A DNA stretch of 64,000 bases from Flavobacteriales bacterium (GTDB lineage Bacteria; Bacteroidota; Bacteroidia; Flavobacteriales_D; Sanyastnellaceae): NCBI GenBank assembly GCA_002863125.1, contig PKEB01000016.1:62001-126000 (forward strand). The letters are read 5' to 3'. The position numbers and the translations under genes are program-made. The notes beneath the pieces are model-generated. The model did no database searches, was not told the DNA's origin, and saw only the letters and a list, made by a program, of their open reading frames with translations. The number at the start of each line of letters is the position of its first letter. Within the stretch, counting starts at the first letter, position 1. Below are positions 32,653-40,846 of the stretch, piece by piece.

Positions 32653-34317
32653 ATGTTAACGACCGACCACCTCGGGGCATCCGTTTTATTGAAAACGTGG
32701 GTGGCGTGCGGCCTTCGGGACGTGGTCGTTTCCCCAGGTTCACGAAATGCGCCCTTGGTCATCGCGGCACACGCCCATCCTGAAATCCGGTTGGTCACCG
32801 CATTGGACGAGCGCTCGGCTGGCCACATCGCTCTCGGCATGGCCTTGTCGACGAGGCGGCCTGCTGCGGTGGTGAGCACCTCCGGCACCGCTGCTGTTAA
32901 CCACGGTCCGGCACTGGCAGAAGCATACTTCAGCGGCGTCCCACTTTTGAGTGTGACCGCTGATCGCCCCGTCGCCGCTCGCCCCACGGGCCCCGGCCAA
33001 TATGTGCGTCAGGCCAATTTATTCGCGGCCCACACGGTGTTATCTCTCGAGGTCGACGAGGCTACTCAGGGGGAATCTGACATTGAACAGCAAGCCTTGG
33101 CGGCTTGGACGGCCACAGCCAAGGGTCCCGTCCACGTCAACGTCCCATTCGAAGAGCCCCTGTACGGAACGGTCGAGGCAACCCCGACGTCCGCCAGTGT
33201 GCCTGTTATCCGAGCAGAGGAAACGCCCATGCCCGAGGAATTGCTCGACGCATTGAGTTGCCACGATCCACGTGTCTTGGTTCACATAGGTTCCCTCGGC
33301 GAAGGCCAATTGGATGCGGACGGTGTGCGGGCCTTGGAGGAACGGTTTGCGCTGGTGGTTGATGCTTTTGCTTGCACACAACCCGATGCCGAAAGCAGTA
33401 CCATGCGTTGGATGTGTGGGTGGGACGAAACGTGCGCTACATCCCTCGCTCCGCAGGCCATTGTAACGGTTGGTTTGCCCCCGATGGACAAAGCCTTCCG
33501 GGCACAGCTCAGGCGCTGGAACGTGCCGCATTTTCACATCGGCACGGAGGCCCTCAGTTGGGATATGTTTGAAACGCCCGTGAACCGCTGGAAGATTTCC
33601 ACCAAAGCGGGGCTCGCTGAATTGACGGATGCTGCACCTGCGATCAATGCCTACGCGCAAGCTTGGTCGGTCCGCAAGTCTCAGCTCGAAGTGGCTGATG
33701 AGGCGTCGCATGGGAACGAATGGGTGGATTACGAAGTGTACCGCTGGCTTGCCGCTCAATTGCCCGCCGCATCGCGCATTCATTTTGCCAATTCCACGTC
33801 GGCGAGGTATGCGCAGTGGTTCGACTGGCAGGGCAGCACGTTGCACGCCAACCGAGGCGTGGCCGGCATCGACGGATGCTTGAGCACGGCGGTAGGGGAT
33901 GCGTTGCAAAACCCCGATGCGCAGACGGTCCTGATCGCGGGAGATGCGGCCTGGTTGTACGACACGAATGGCTTGCACGTGAATCCGCGGCCAAAGAGGC
34001 TGAAAATCATTGTCATCAACAACGGCGGCGGCAACATTTTTAGGTGGCTCAAAGGGCCGGAGGAAACCGGCCTGCTCGAAGCGCACTTTGAGGCCGGTTT
34101 CGCTACCGATGTCTCGGCCAGTGCCCAGCAACTCGGCCTGGAATATGCCTGCGCACAGGATTGGGAATCGTTGGAAGTTGCGTTCGCATCATGGCTCAAC
34201 AATGCCGCGCCAGGGTTGTTAGAAATCCAAACGCCCGGTGCGGCTTCGGCTGAATTTTTGGCATCCAAATTGACCGCGATTTCCGAGGCCATGAAACGCA
34301 TTCAAACCCCAGAATAA
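32653..34317 (+). CDS. menD: SEPHCHC synthase (2-succinyl-5-enolpyruvyl-6-hydroxy-3-cyclohexene-1-carboxylate synthase)
   Basis: Thiamine-diphosphate enzyme that joins 2-oxoglutarate and isochorismate. The 554 residues show the N-terminal VVVSPGSRNAPLVIAAHAHP and DERSAGHIALGMALSTRRP, STSGTAAVNHGPALAEAYF and LLSVTADRP, and the C-terminal cofactor-binding block AGDAAWLYDTNGLHVNPRP continuing IIVINNGGGNIFRWL. A perfect -7 element ends 5 nt before the ATG. Complete; menA starts 7 nt later. Confidence 0.96.
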   Translation: MLTTDHLGASVLLKTWVACGLRDVVVSPGSRNAPLVIAAHAHPEIRLVTALDERSAGHIALGMALSTRRPAAVVSTSGTAAVNHGPALAEAYFSGVPLLSVTADRPVAARPTGPGQYVRQANLFAAHTVLSLEVDEATQGESDIEQQALAAWTATAKGPVHVNVPFEEPLYGTVEATPTSASVPVIRAEETPMPEELLDALSCHDPRVLVHIGSLGEGQLDADGVRALEERFALVVDAFACTQPDAESSTMRWMCGWDETCATSLAPQAIVTVGLPPMDKAFRAQLRRWNVPHFHIGTEALSWDMFETPVNRWKISTKAGLAELTDAAPAINAYAQAWSVRKSQLEVADEASHGNEWVDYEVYRWLAAQLPAASRIHFANSTSARYAQWFDWQGSTLHANRGVAGIDGCLSTAVGDALQNPDAQTVLIAGDAAWLYDTNGLHVNPRPKRLKIIVINNGGGNIFRWLKGPEETGLLEAHFEAGFATDVSASAQQLGLEYACAQDWESLEVAFASWLNNAAPGLLEIQTPGAASAEFLASKLTAISEAMKRIQTPE

Positions 34318-34324
34318 CCTCACT

Positions 34325-35263
34325 TTGAACGGTTCTACTCAAGCCTTCCTGCTCGCCTCTCGCCTGCGCACGTTGCCCTTGGCTTCCGCCTGCGTGATGG
34401 TCGGAGCGGCAGTGGCTTACCCCCGGGTGACAGCTGTCAACGATAGCACAGGCGCGTTTTGGCGTGTCTTCGGACTGATTCTCTTGACCGTTGTGTTGCT
34501 GCAAACGCTGAGCAACTGGGCCAATGATCTGGGGGACTACGAAAACGGGGCCGATGGAGCGGATCGCACGGATCGCATGGTGGCCTCGGGCCAGCTCTCA
34601 CCGGTGGTCATGAAACGCGCCATCGTCGCCTTGGGGGTGCTGGCCTTTGGTTGCGGTCTTGCCGCAGTCGGTGCGGCGTTTTGGGGCACTTCGCTCCTCG
34701 TTGAGGCGCTGGCAATGGTGGGGCTGGGTGTGCTCGCCATCGGCGCGGCCTACCGCTACACGGTGGGCAAAAATCCATACGGCTACCGGGGTCTGGGCGA
34801 CCTGATGGTGCTGGTGTTTTTTGGATGGGTCGGAGTTGGAGGGACGGCTTTTTTGCTGGCCGGTGAATGGGACTTCGCTTGGCTGCTGCCGGGAACGTGG
34901 ACCGGATTGATGAGCACGGCCGTGTTGAATTTGAACAACATGCGCGATCACGTGAAAGATGAAAAAGCCGGAAAGCGAACCGTTGTCGTCGCAATGGGCT
35001 GGGACCGAGCCAAGGTTTACCATGGCGCGTGTTTTGTGATCGGTTGGGCTGCTTGGTGGGCGTTTGCTTTGGCGGTGGAACCGGGTCAGTGGCGGGGAAT
35101 GGGGTGGATTGCCATCATCAATGCCTTCCACTTTACGCACGCATGGCGGGTGTGGCGCTGCGAGGACCCGGCTGCGCTGGATCCTGAATTGAAGCGCGTG
35201 GCCCTGTCCACAGCGGTGGCTGCCCTCTTCATTTTGTTGGCTCAAACTGGTGGTGCGGCATGA
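34325..35263 (+). CDS. menA: 1,4-dihydroxy-2-naphthoate polyprenyltransferase
   Basis: Integral membrane UbiA-family enzyme that attaches the isoprenoid tail to DHNA. The 312 residues have about eight or nine membrane helices and both Asp-rich prenyl-diphosphate motifs: NWANDLGDYENGADGADR and LNLNNMRDHVKDEKAGKR. The start is TTG at 34325 (MNGSTQAFLLASRLRTLPL), 7 nt after menD. The stop overlaps the menC ATG (ATGA). Confidence 0.94.
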   Translation: MNGSTQAFLLASRLRTLPLASACVMVGAAVAYPRVTAVNDSTGAFWRVFGLILLTVVLLQTLSNWANDLGDYENGADGADRTDRMVASGQLSPVVMKRAIVALGVLAFGCGLAAVGAAFWGTSLLVEALAMVGLGVLAIGAAYRYTVGKNPYGYRGLGDLMVLVFFGWVGVGGTAFLLAGEWDFAWLLPGTWTGLMSTAVLNLNNMRDHVKDEKAGKRTVVVAMGWDRAKVYHGACFVIGWAAWWAFALAVEPGQWRGMGWIAIINAFHFTHAWRVWRCEDPAALDPELKRVALSTAVAALFILLAQTGGAA

Positions 35264-36348
35264 CCTTACGACCACGTATTGCCCGCGTGGATGTGTTCCC
35301 TTGGAACCTTGCATTCAAACGCCCCGCCAAAACGTCGAGGGACACCTTGACCCACAAGCCATCTTGGTTCATCAAGTTGACAGACGAAAACGGTCGCGAA
35401 GGGTGGGGCGAATGCAGCATTATTCCGGGATTGAGCCTGGACGATCCGGCGGCCATTGCTGCGTTCTTCTCGAAGGCCCAAACTGATCCTCCGAAGCGGG
35501 CGGAGGAAATCCCGGCGTCGCTCCCAGCGGTTCAATTTGCGTTCGAAATGGCGCTGAACGACCTGCGCAACGGGGATGACCTGCGCTTCTTCCCGGGTTC
35601 GTTTGCCGATGGTCAGTCGCCGATTGACATCAACGGATTGATTTGGATGGCGGATGCCGAGGGCATGCTGGACCAGGCCCGTGGTTTGTTGAGCCGCGGA
35701 TTCACCACCTTAAAGATGAAGGTGGGAACCTTGCCGTTCGACGCTGAGTTGGAATGGCTGACCGCCTTGCGCAACGAAGCTGGGCCCGACGTTGTTTTGC
35801 GCACGGATGCAAACGGGGCGTTTTCCAAGGATGAAGCGGGTTGGCCCCCCTTTCAGAAGTTGGAGGCCCTGGCCAAATTGGATTTTCACTCGATTGAGCA
35901 ACCGCTTCACCCGTCTGACGTGAGCGGATTGTCGGCGCTGTGCGCCACCTCACCATTGCCCATCGCGTTGGATGAATCGCTCATTGGAGTGCGCGGCCGT
36001 GAAAGCAAAACAGAACTGCTCGATGCAGTCCGGCCGCAGTTTGTCATTTTAAAGCCCAGCTTGCTTGGCGGTTTTGCTGAAAGTCAGGAATGGGTGGACC
36101 TCGCGGAAGAACGCGGAATGGGGTGGTGGGCAACCTCCGCCTTGGAATCCAACCTCGGCTTGTACGCCATCGCACAATGGGCCAACAACGGTGTGCGCAC
36201 GCGTAATCCATTGCTGCTGCAGGGCTTGGGAACCGGGGGGCTCTTCACCAACAACGTACCCGGTACCCTTGAAGTGGAAGGCGGCCAATTGATCAACCAT
36301 GCAGGCGGTCAGTGGCCGAACCTGACCGAATTTTTTACCACGGGATGA
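35260..36348 (+). CDS. menC: o-Succinylbenzoate synthase
   Basis: Enolase-superfamily dehydratase that converts SHCHC to o-succinylbenzoate. The 362 residues keep the catalytic set: the K-M-K motif with K154 (TTLKMKVG), metal ligands Asp in RTDANGAF, Glu in SIEQPL and Asp in ALDESL, and the second Lys in FVILKPSLLGG. It is coupled to menA and menE by 4-base overlaps at both ends. Confidence 0.94.
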   Translation: MTLRPRIARVDVFPWNLAFKRPAKTSRDTLTHKPSWFIKLTDENGREGWGECSIIPGLSLDDPAAIAAFFSKAQTDPPKRAEEIPASLPAVQFAFEMALNDLRNGDDLRFFPGSFADGQSPIDINGLIWMADAEGMLDQARGLLSRGFTTLKMKVGTLPFDAELEWLTALRNEAGPDVVLRTDANGAFSKDEAGWPPFQKLEALAKLDFHSIEQPLHPSDVSGLSALCATSPLPIALDESLIGVRGRESKTELLDAVRPQFVILKPSLLGGFAESQEWVDLAEERGMGWWATSALESNLGLYAIAQWANNGVRTRNPLLLQGLGTGGLFTNNVPGTLEVEGGQLINHAGGQWPNLTEFFTTG

Positions 36349-37382
36349 GGGGTACGTTGACATTTGCCGGCCAACGCTGGCCCATGCAGCCGGACTCCTT
36401 GGAGTCAATGCGCAGTGCCGTGCAAGCGCCTTGGCAAGGTGCCATTGTGGATTTTCTGGAGCGTTGGTGGGGGGAAGAAGTGACCATCGCTGTCCATACC
36501 TCAGGTTCAACGGGCGAACCCCGACCGCTGTCGCATGCCAAGTCGGACATGGTCGAAAGCGCCCGCCGCACCATCGCTCACTTCGGATTGACACCCGGCA
36601 CGCAGGCGGGATTGGCCATGCCCGTTCAATTCATTGGAGGCATGATGATGGTGGTGCGCGCAGATGTGGGCGGATGGAACCTCACCGCAGTGCAGCCCCA
36701 AGCGACCCCGCAGTTGGGTGCCGACCTTGACTTCGCAGCGCTGACTCCAGCACAAGCGCAAGCGTGGCAGCAGGCGTATCCGGACGAATGGGCCAGCTGC
36801 AAACAGCTGCTCGTTGGAGGGGGGCAAGCCCCGGTAGCTTGGCTCAACGGAGCCCAAGGCGGTCCGGTGGTCCATGAGGGGTTCGGGATGACGGAAACGA
36901 TCAGCCATTTTGCGGTGCGGCAACTGCACCCGAATCACGAAGACACCTTTCAATGCCTTCCCGGATTTACCGTCTCAACCGCTGACCGGAACGCCCTGCG
37001 CCTTGAAGGTCCGGACGGTCGAACACTCCAGACGAACGACGCGGCCGAAGTCCAGAACGCTCAGTCGTTCCGTTGGCTCGGTCGTTTGGACGACGTGATC
37101 AATTCAGGGGGCATCAAAATCCATCCCGCAGCGGTTGAGCGCGAGTTGGCCTCCACCATCGACGGGCCGTTCAAGTGCTACGGCGAACCCCATCCACAGT
37201 GGGGACAAGCCCTGGTGCTCCGTATCCACGCAGCAGGCGAACCCGCCGATGCCGAACGGGAACGAGAACGCATTACGGAGTGGGCACGGACGAACTTGCC
37301 GCCACACCACGCCCCGAAGCGCATTGAATGGATGCCCATCGAAACCACCGCGAGCGGCAAATGGAAACGACCAAGAACATGA
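36345..37382 (+). CDS. menE: o-Succinylbenzoate-CoA ligase (short form)
   Basis: Adenylate-forming ligase that activates OSB. The 345 residues are shorter than the about 480 of Bacillus MenE but typical of Bacteroidota. Motifs: phosphate loop VHTSGSTGEPRP, HEGFGMTETISHFAVR, hinge RWLGRLDDVINSGGIKIHP and the C-terminal catalytic Lys in TTASGKWKRPR. The ATG at 36345 overlaps the menC stop. The stop overlaps the rdgB ATG. Confidence 0.93.
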   Translation: MRGTLTFAGQRWPMQPDSLESMRSAVQAPWQGAIVDFLERWWGEEVTIAVHTSGSTGEPRPLSHAKSDMVESARRTIAHFGLTPGTQAGLAMPVQFIGGMMMVVRADVGGWNLTAVQPQATPQLGADLDFAALTPAQAQAWQQAYPDEWASCKQLLVGGGQAPVAWLNGAQGGPVVHEGFGMTETISHFAVRQLHPNHEDTFQCLPGFTVSTADRNALRLEGPDGRTLQTNDAAEVQNAQSFRWLGRLDDVINSGGIKIHPAAVERELASTIDGPFKCYGEPHPQWGQALVLRIHAAGEPADAERERERITEWARTNLPPHHAPKRIEWMPIETTASGKWKRPRT

Positions 37383-37978
37383 AGAATTCTGCAGAAAAAC
37401 CCGTGCTAGTGTTTGCGACCCACAACCCCAACAAAGCCCGTGAGGTGCAGCAAATGTTGGGGGATGCTTATGTCATCAAGACCCTCACTGACATTGGGTG
37501 CCACGAAGCGATTCCTGAGACCGCGGAAACGCTTGAAGGCAATGCGCGCATCAAAGCCATGCACGTGGTGGAACACTATGGATTGGATTGTTTTGCCGAC
37601 GATACCGGCCTCGAGGTAGAGGCGTTGAATGGCCGTCCCGGAGTACGCACTGCGCGGTATGCTGGGGAAGATGCCGATGCAACGCAAAACATGGCCAAAC
37701 TGTTGGCGGAACTGGGCGGTACCGAGCACCGTGGAGCGCAATTCCGAACGTCGATTTGCCTGGTGCGCGGCGGAGTTGAGGAGTGGGTCGAGGGAATATG
37801 CAAAGGGCACATCGCGCAGGAGCGGAGCGGGGCCGATGGATTTGGCTACGACCCGGTGTTCATTCCGGAAGGGGAGAACCGCACGTTTGCCGAGATGAGT
37901 CCTGCCGAAAAAAACGCCATCAGCCACCGCGGAATTGCCGTCCGAAATATGGTGGAGACCTTGTTAGCAAGCCAATGA
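37379..37978 (+). CDS. rdgB: XTP/dITP pyrophosphatase (RdgB/HAM1 family)
   Basis: Hydrolyses deaminated purine triphosphates to keep them out of DNA and RNA. The 199 residues contain VFATHNPNKAREVQQML, the substrate region DCFADDTGLEVEALNGRPGV, DGFGYDPVFIPEG and the C-terminal SHRGIAVRNMVETL. The ATG at 37379 overlaps the menE stop (ATGA), which favours it over the ATG 18 bases upstream. Though not a menaquinone gene, it is translationally coupled to the men operon. Confidence 0.95.
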   Translation: MKNSAEKPVLVFATHNPNKAREVQQMLGDAYVIKTLTDIGCHEAIPETAETLEGNARIKAMHVVEHYGLDCFADDTGLEVEALNGRPGVRTARYAGEDADATQNMAKLLAELGGTEHRGAQFRTSICLVRGGVEEWVEGICKGHIAQERSGADGFGYDPVFIPEGENRTFAEMSPAEKNAISHRGIAVRNMVETLLASQ

Positions 37979-38009
37979 TTCCTGATGCTTTCGGCTTAAA
38001 AAGTTGTTG

Positions 38010-38017
38010 CATCTTTG
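38010..38017 (+). promoter_or_regulatory. Probable -7 element of accA
   Basis: CATCTTTG, one mismatch to TAnnTTTG, lies 21 nt before the ATG at 38039. Confidence 0.35.
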
Positions 38018-38038
38018 ATCTTGCAAAACCTTCCATGC

Positions 38039-38992
38039 ATGAACTACTTGGAATTTGAAGAGCCGATTCGTCAGCTGCGGGAACAACTCACGCAGGCACG
38101 CGACTTGCAGGAACAGAGTGACGTTAACATGGAGTCGCTCGCGCAAGATTTGGAAAGCAAAATCCGAGAAGTCACCGAACAGGTGTACTCCAACTTGACG
38201 CCGTGGCAGCGAGTTCAAGTCAGCCGTCACCCAGATCGTCCGTATACCTTGAACTACATCGAAGCGCTCACCGAAGGCAACTTCATGGAGCTCCATGGCG
38301 ACCGAACGGTGAAGGACGACAAGGCGATGGTGGGTGGATTTGGATTCATCGACGGCCAGAGCGTCATGTTTATCGGCCAGCAAAAAGGCGTCAATACGAA
38401 GATGCGCCAGTACCGAAACTTCGGCATGGCCAACCCCGAAGGTTACCGCAAGGCCCTGCGCCTCATGAAATTGGCGGAGAAATTCAACCGTCCCATCGTG
38501 ACCTTGATCGACACCCCGGGGGCCTTTCCCGGGTTGGAGGCTGAGGAGCGAGGACAAGGCGAGGCAATTGCGCGCAACTTGATTGAAATGTGCCAATTGC
38601 GCGTGCCGGTCATCTGCATTGTCATCGGCGAAGGAGCTTCCGGAGGTGCCTTGGGCATCGGCATCGGTGACCGCGTGTTGATGTTGGAGAACACGTGGTA
38701 CTCGGTCATCAGCCCTGAGTCCTGTTCGTCGATTCTCTGGCGCAATTGGGACCACAAGATGGAAGCGGCAGAAGCGTTGAAACTGACCGGTACCGACATG
38801 CAGAAATTGGGCCTCGTAGACGGCATCATTCCCGAGCCGCTTGGCGGCGCGCATGCCGACCGTGACGCCATGTTTGCACAGGTCAAAAAGGAAATCAAAA
38901 GGCACCTCAACAAGCTGGTGCCGATGGACGCCGGTAAGCGAATTGACCAGCGCATCCGGAAGTTTGCCTCCATGGGCGTTGTAAATAGCTGA
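38039..38992 (+). CDS. accA: Acetyl-CoA carboxylase carboxyltransferase, alpha subunit
   Basis: Transfers carboxyl from biotin to acetyl-CoA to form malonyl-CoA, the substrate that FabD uses. The 317 residues begin [17 protein letters not shown]. They contain the N-terminal helical part and the carboxyltransferase domain: [58 protein letters not shown] and [20 protein letters not shown]. The ATG at 38039 fits the family start; a TTG eight codons upstream is less likely. Confidence 0.95.
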   Translation: MNYLEFEEPIRQLREQLTQARDLQEQSDVNMESLAQDLESKIREVTEQVYSNLTPWQRVQVSRHPDRPYTLNYIEALTEGNFMELHGDRTVKDDKAMVGGFGFIDGQSVMFIGQQKGVNTKMRQYRNFGMANPEGYRKALRLMKLAEKFNRPIVTLIDTPGAFPGLEAEERGQGEAIARNLIEMCQLRVPVICIVIGEGASGGALGIGIGDRVLMLENTWYSVISPESCSSILWRNWDHKMEAAEALKLTGTDMQKLGLVDGIIPEPLGGAHADRDAMFAQVKKEIKRHLNKLVPMDAGKRIDQRIRKFASMGVVNS

Positions 38993-39010
38993 GGATGTGC
39001 GGAGATTCCG

Positions 39011-39018
39011 TAGTTTTG
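39011..39018 (+). promoter_or_regulatory. -7 promoter element of the TPR lipoprotein gene
   Basis: TAGTTTTG, a perfect TAnnTTTG match, lies 28 nt before the ATG at 39047. Confidence 0.5.
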
Positions 39019-39046
39019 TCTCGAATTTGAAGATTCACAATAAAGC

Positions 39047-40759
39047 ATGAACTGTTACACCAACCCAAGCAAGTGGTCCTTCGCAGGCCTCGTTGCTTCC
39101 CTTTTATTTTTAGCGGGCTGCGCCGGATTGGGCAGCATGGAAAAAGAAATCGAAGCCATGGGCCTCGAGGCCTCTCCTGAGCCCCTCATTCTCCGTGGCG
39201 ACCAAGTTGAATTGGAAGTGACGGGCCGATTCCCAGCGAAGTACTTCGGCAAGAAGGTCAGCGTGGAAGCCACCCCGGTTCTGACCTGGGAAGGCGGTAG
39301 TGCTTCCTTTGAAAGCGAGGGTTTCCAGGGCGAGGATGCTGCTGGCAACTTCACGGTCGTGCCGTTTGAGTCGGGTAAGTCCTTTTCCTACTCGTCATCG
39401 GTACCGTTTGATCCAGCCATGGAGGACGCCGCCGAGTTGGCCGTTGTCATCTCAGGAACGCAGGGCAACAAGAGCGCCAAGTTCGCTCCGTTTGTTGTAG
39501 GAGCCGGGGTCATCACCACCCCACTATGGGTTCAAGCTGACGACCAATTCATTCCCGTGGAAGACAACTTTCAGCGGGTCATCACGTACACGCAGGAGGT
39601 GACGGTGAACTACAGCGTCAATTCATCAACCGTTCGTTCGGGTGAGCTGCGCGATGCTGATTGGAAAGCGTTGAAGGAGTTGATTCAACTGTCCGTAGAC
39701 GCCGATAGCGTCACCATTACTGGAGCACGCATCGAAGCCTATGCATCACCTGAAGGCGAGATCACCTTAAATGAGGATTTGGCCAGCGACCGCGCGAATT
39801 CTGCAGCAGCGTCCATGACCCGCGAGATGAAGCGCAAGAAGTTGACCGCTGACGAGGCCTTCTACGATTTGGTTCCCAAAGGGGAAGACTGGCAGGGATT
39901 CAAGTCCTTGATGCAGGCGTCTGAAATCGAAGACAAGAACTTGATTCTGCGCGTGCTCGAAATGTACTCGGACAAAAACAAGCGCGAAGAAGAAATTCGA
40001 AACATCGCCAAGACGTACAAAACAATCGAGAAGGAAATCCTTCCTGCGCTGCGTCGTTCGCAGGTGGTTGTCTCGTACGATGTTGAGGGATACACCGACG
40101 AGGAGTTGATGGATTACTGCATGAGCATGCCGGATTCATTGACCGCTGATGAGCTGCTTTACGCGGCTACCTTGTTCGCGGACCTCAACGACAAGTTGAC
40201 CATTTACCAAAGCGCCGCTCGTGTGCACGCCGACGACTTCCGTGGCTACAACAACGCCGGTTGGTGCTTGGCGCAAATGGGTCGCATGAACCAAGCAGGT
40301 GAGGTGTTCCAGCAAGCGCTTGAGTTGGAGCGCAACAAAGCAGTCGTCAACAACGTGGCGGCGTTGACGCGCCAAAATGGTGACATCGACGGAGCGATGA
40401 AGTTGTTGAATGAGGCGGCGGGTGCCGGTCCTGAAGTGGGCTACAACAAGGGAATCATTCTCATCCAAAAGGGCGATTACGCGTCTGCCATTTCGAACAT
40501 GGGCCGTATGAGCTCTGTGAATGTGGCATTGGCTAAGATGCTGAACGGCGATGCTGCCGGAGCGAAGACAGCATTGGAAAACGCCGACGACGATAGCGCT
40601 GTTGCGAGCTACGTAATGGCCGTTGCCTGTGCGCGCTTGAACGACTCAGCGGGCGTCAAGAAGCACTTGGGCGAGGCATTGGCCAAAGATCCCAACCTCC
40701 GCCAGAAGGCCGAGAAGGATTTGGAATTCCGTGACATGCGGGATGCCATCGGCCTCTAA
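39047..40759 (+). CDS. Predicted envelope lipoprotein with beta-rich N-terminus, OmpA-like segment and TPR repeats
   Basis: A 570-residue protein of unknown function. The signal ends in the lipobox LAGC with lipidation Cys25. Residues about 35-190 are beta-rich (GDQVELEVTGRFPAKYFGKK and onward). Residues about 195-350 contain VTITGARIEAYASPEGEITL and ASDRANSAAASM, which resemble the core of an OmpA/MotB peptidoglycan-binding domain interrupted by an insertion. From about 370 to 520 there are several tetratricopeptide-like helical pairs (GYNNAGWCLAQMGRMNQAGE, VGYNKGIILIQKGDYASAIS). A scaffold in the outer-membrane periplasmic face is a reasonable guess. Own promoter, and a strong terminator after the stop, so it is monocistronic. 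Confidence 0.8.
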   Translation: MNCYTNPSKWSFAGLVASLLFLAGCAGLGSMEKEIEAMGLEASPEPLILRGDQVELEVTGRFPAKYFGKKVSVEATPVLTWEGGSASFESEGFQGEDAAGNFTVVPFESGKSFSYSSSVPFDPAMEDAAELAVVISGTQGNKSAKFAPFVVGAGVITTPLWVQADDQFIPVEDNFQRVITYTQEVTVNYSVNSSTVRSGELRDADWKALKELIQLSVDADSVTITGARIEAYASPEGEITLNEDLASDRANSAAASMTREMKRKKLTADEAFYDLVPKGEDWQGFKSLMQASEIEDKNLILRVLEMYSDKNKREEEIRNIAKTYKTIEKEILPALRRSQVVVSYDVEGYTDEELMDYCMSMPDSLTADELLYAATLFADLNDKLTIYQSAARVHADDFRGYNNAGWCLAQMGRMNQAGEVFQQALELERNKAVVNNVAALTRQNGDIDGAMKLLNEAAGAGPEVGYNKGIILIQKGDYASAISNMGRMSSVNVALAKMLNGDAAGAKTALENADDDSAVASYVMAVACARLNDSAGVKKHLGEALAKDPNLRQKAEKDLEFRDMRDAIGL

Positions 40760-40779
40760 GGCCTCCCGAAACGAATTTG

Positions 40780-40809
40780 AAAAGCCCCGGCACACCGCTG
40801 GGGCTTTTT
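40780..40809 (+). terminator. Intrinsic terminator after the TPR lipoprotein gene
   Basis: AAAGCCCC and GGGGCTTT form a stem with a GGCACACCGCT loop region, followed by a T-run. It starts 21 nt after the stop. Confidence 0.85.
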
Positions 40810-40834
40810 AATTGCAGGGCCGGTCGGAGTAAGG

Positions 40835-40842
40835 TACCTTGA
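40835..40842 (+). promoter_or_regulatory. Probable -7 element, 4 nt before the S37 peptidase gene
   Basis: TACCTTGA (7 of 8 consensus positions, counting TAnnTTTG) is followed by CTCC and the ATG at 40847. Confidence 0.35.
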
Positions 40843-40846
40843 CTCC

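Noticed and set aside
33040-34131. A 363-codon open frame opposite menD
   Set aside because: Shadow of menD codon bias in GC-rich DNA. No signal, motif or promoter supports it.
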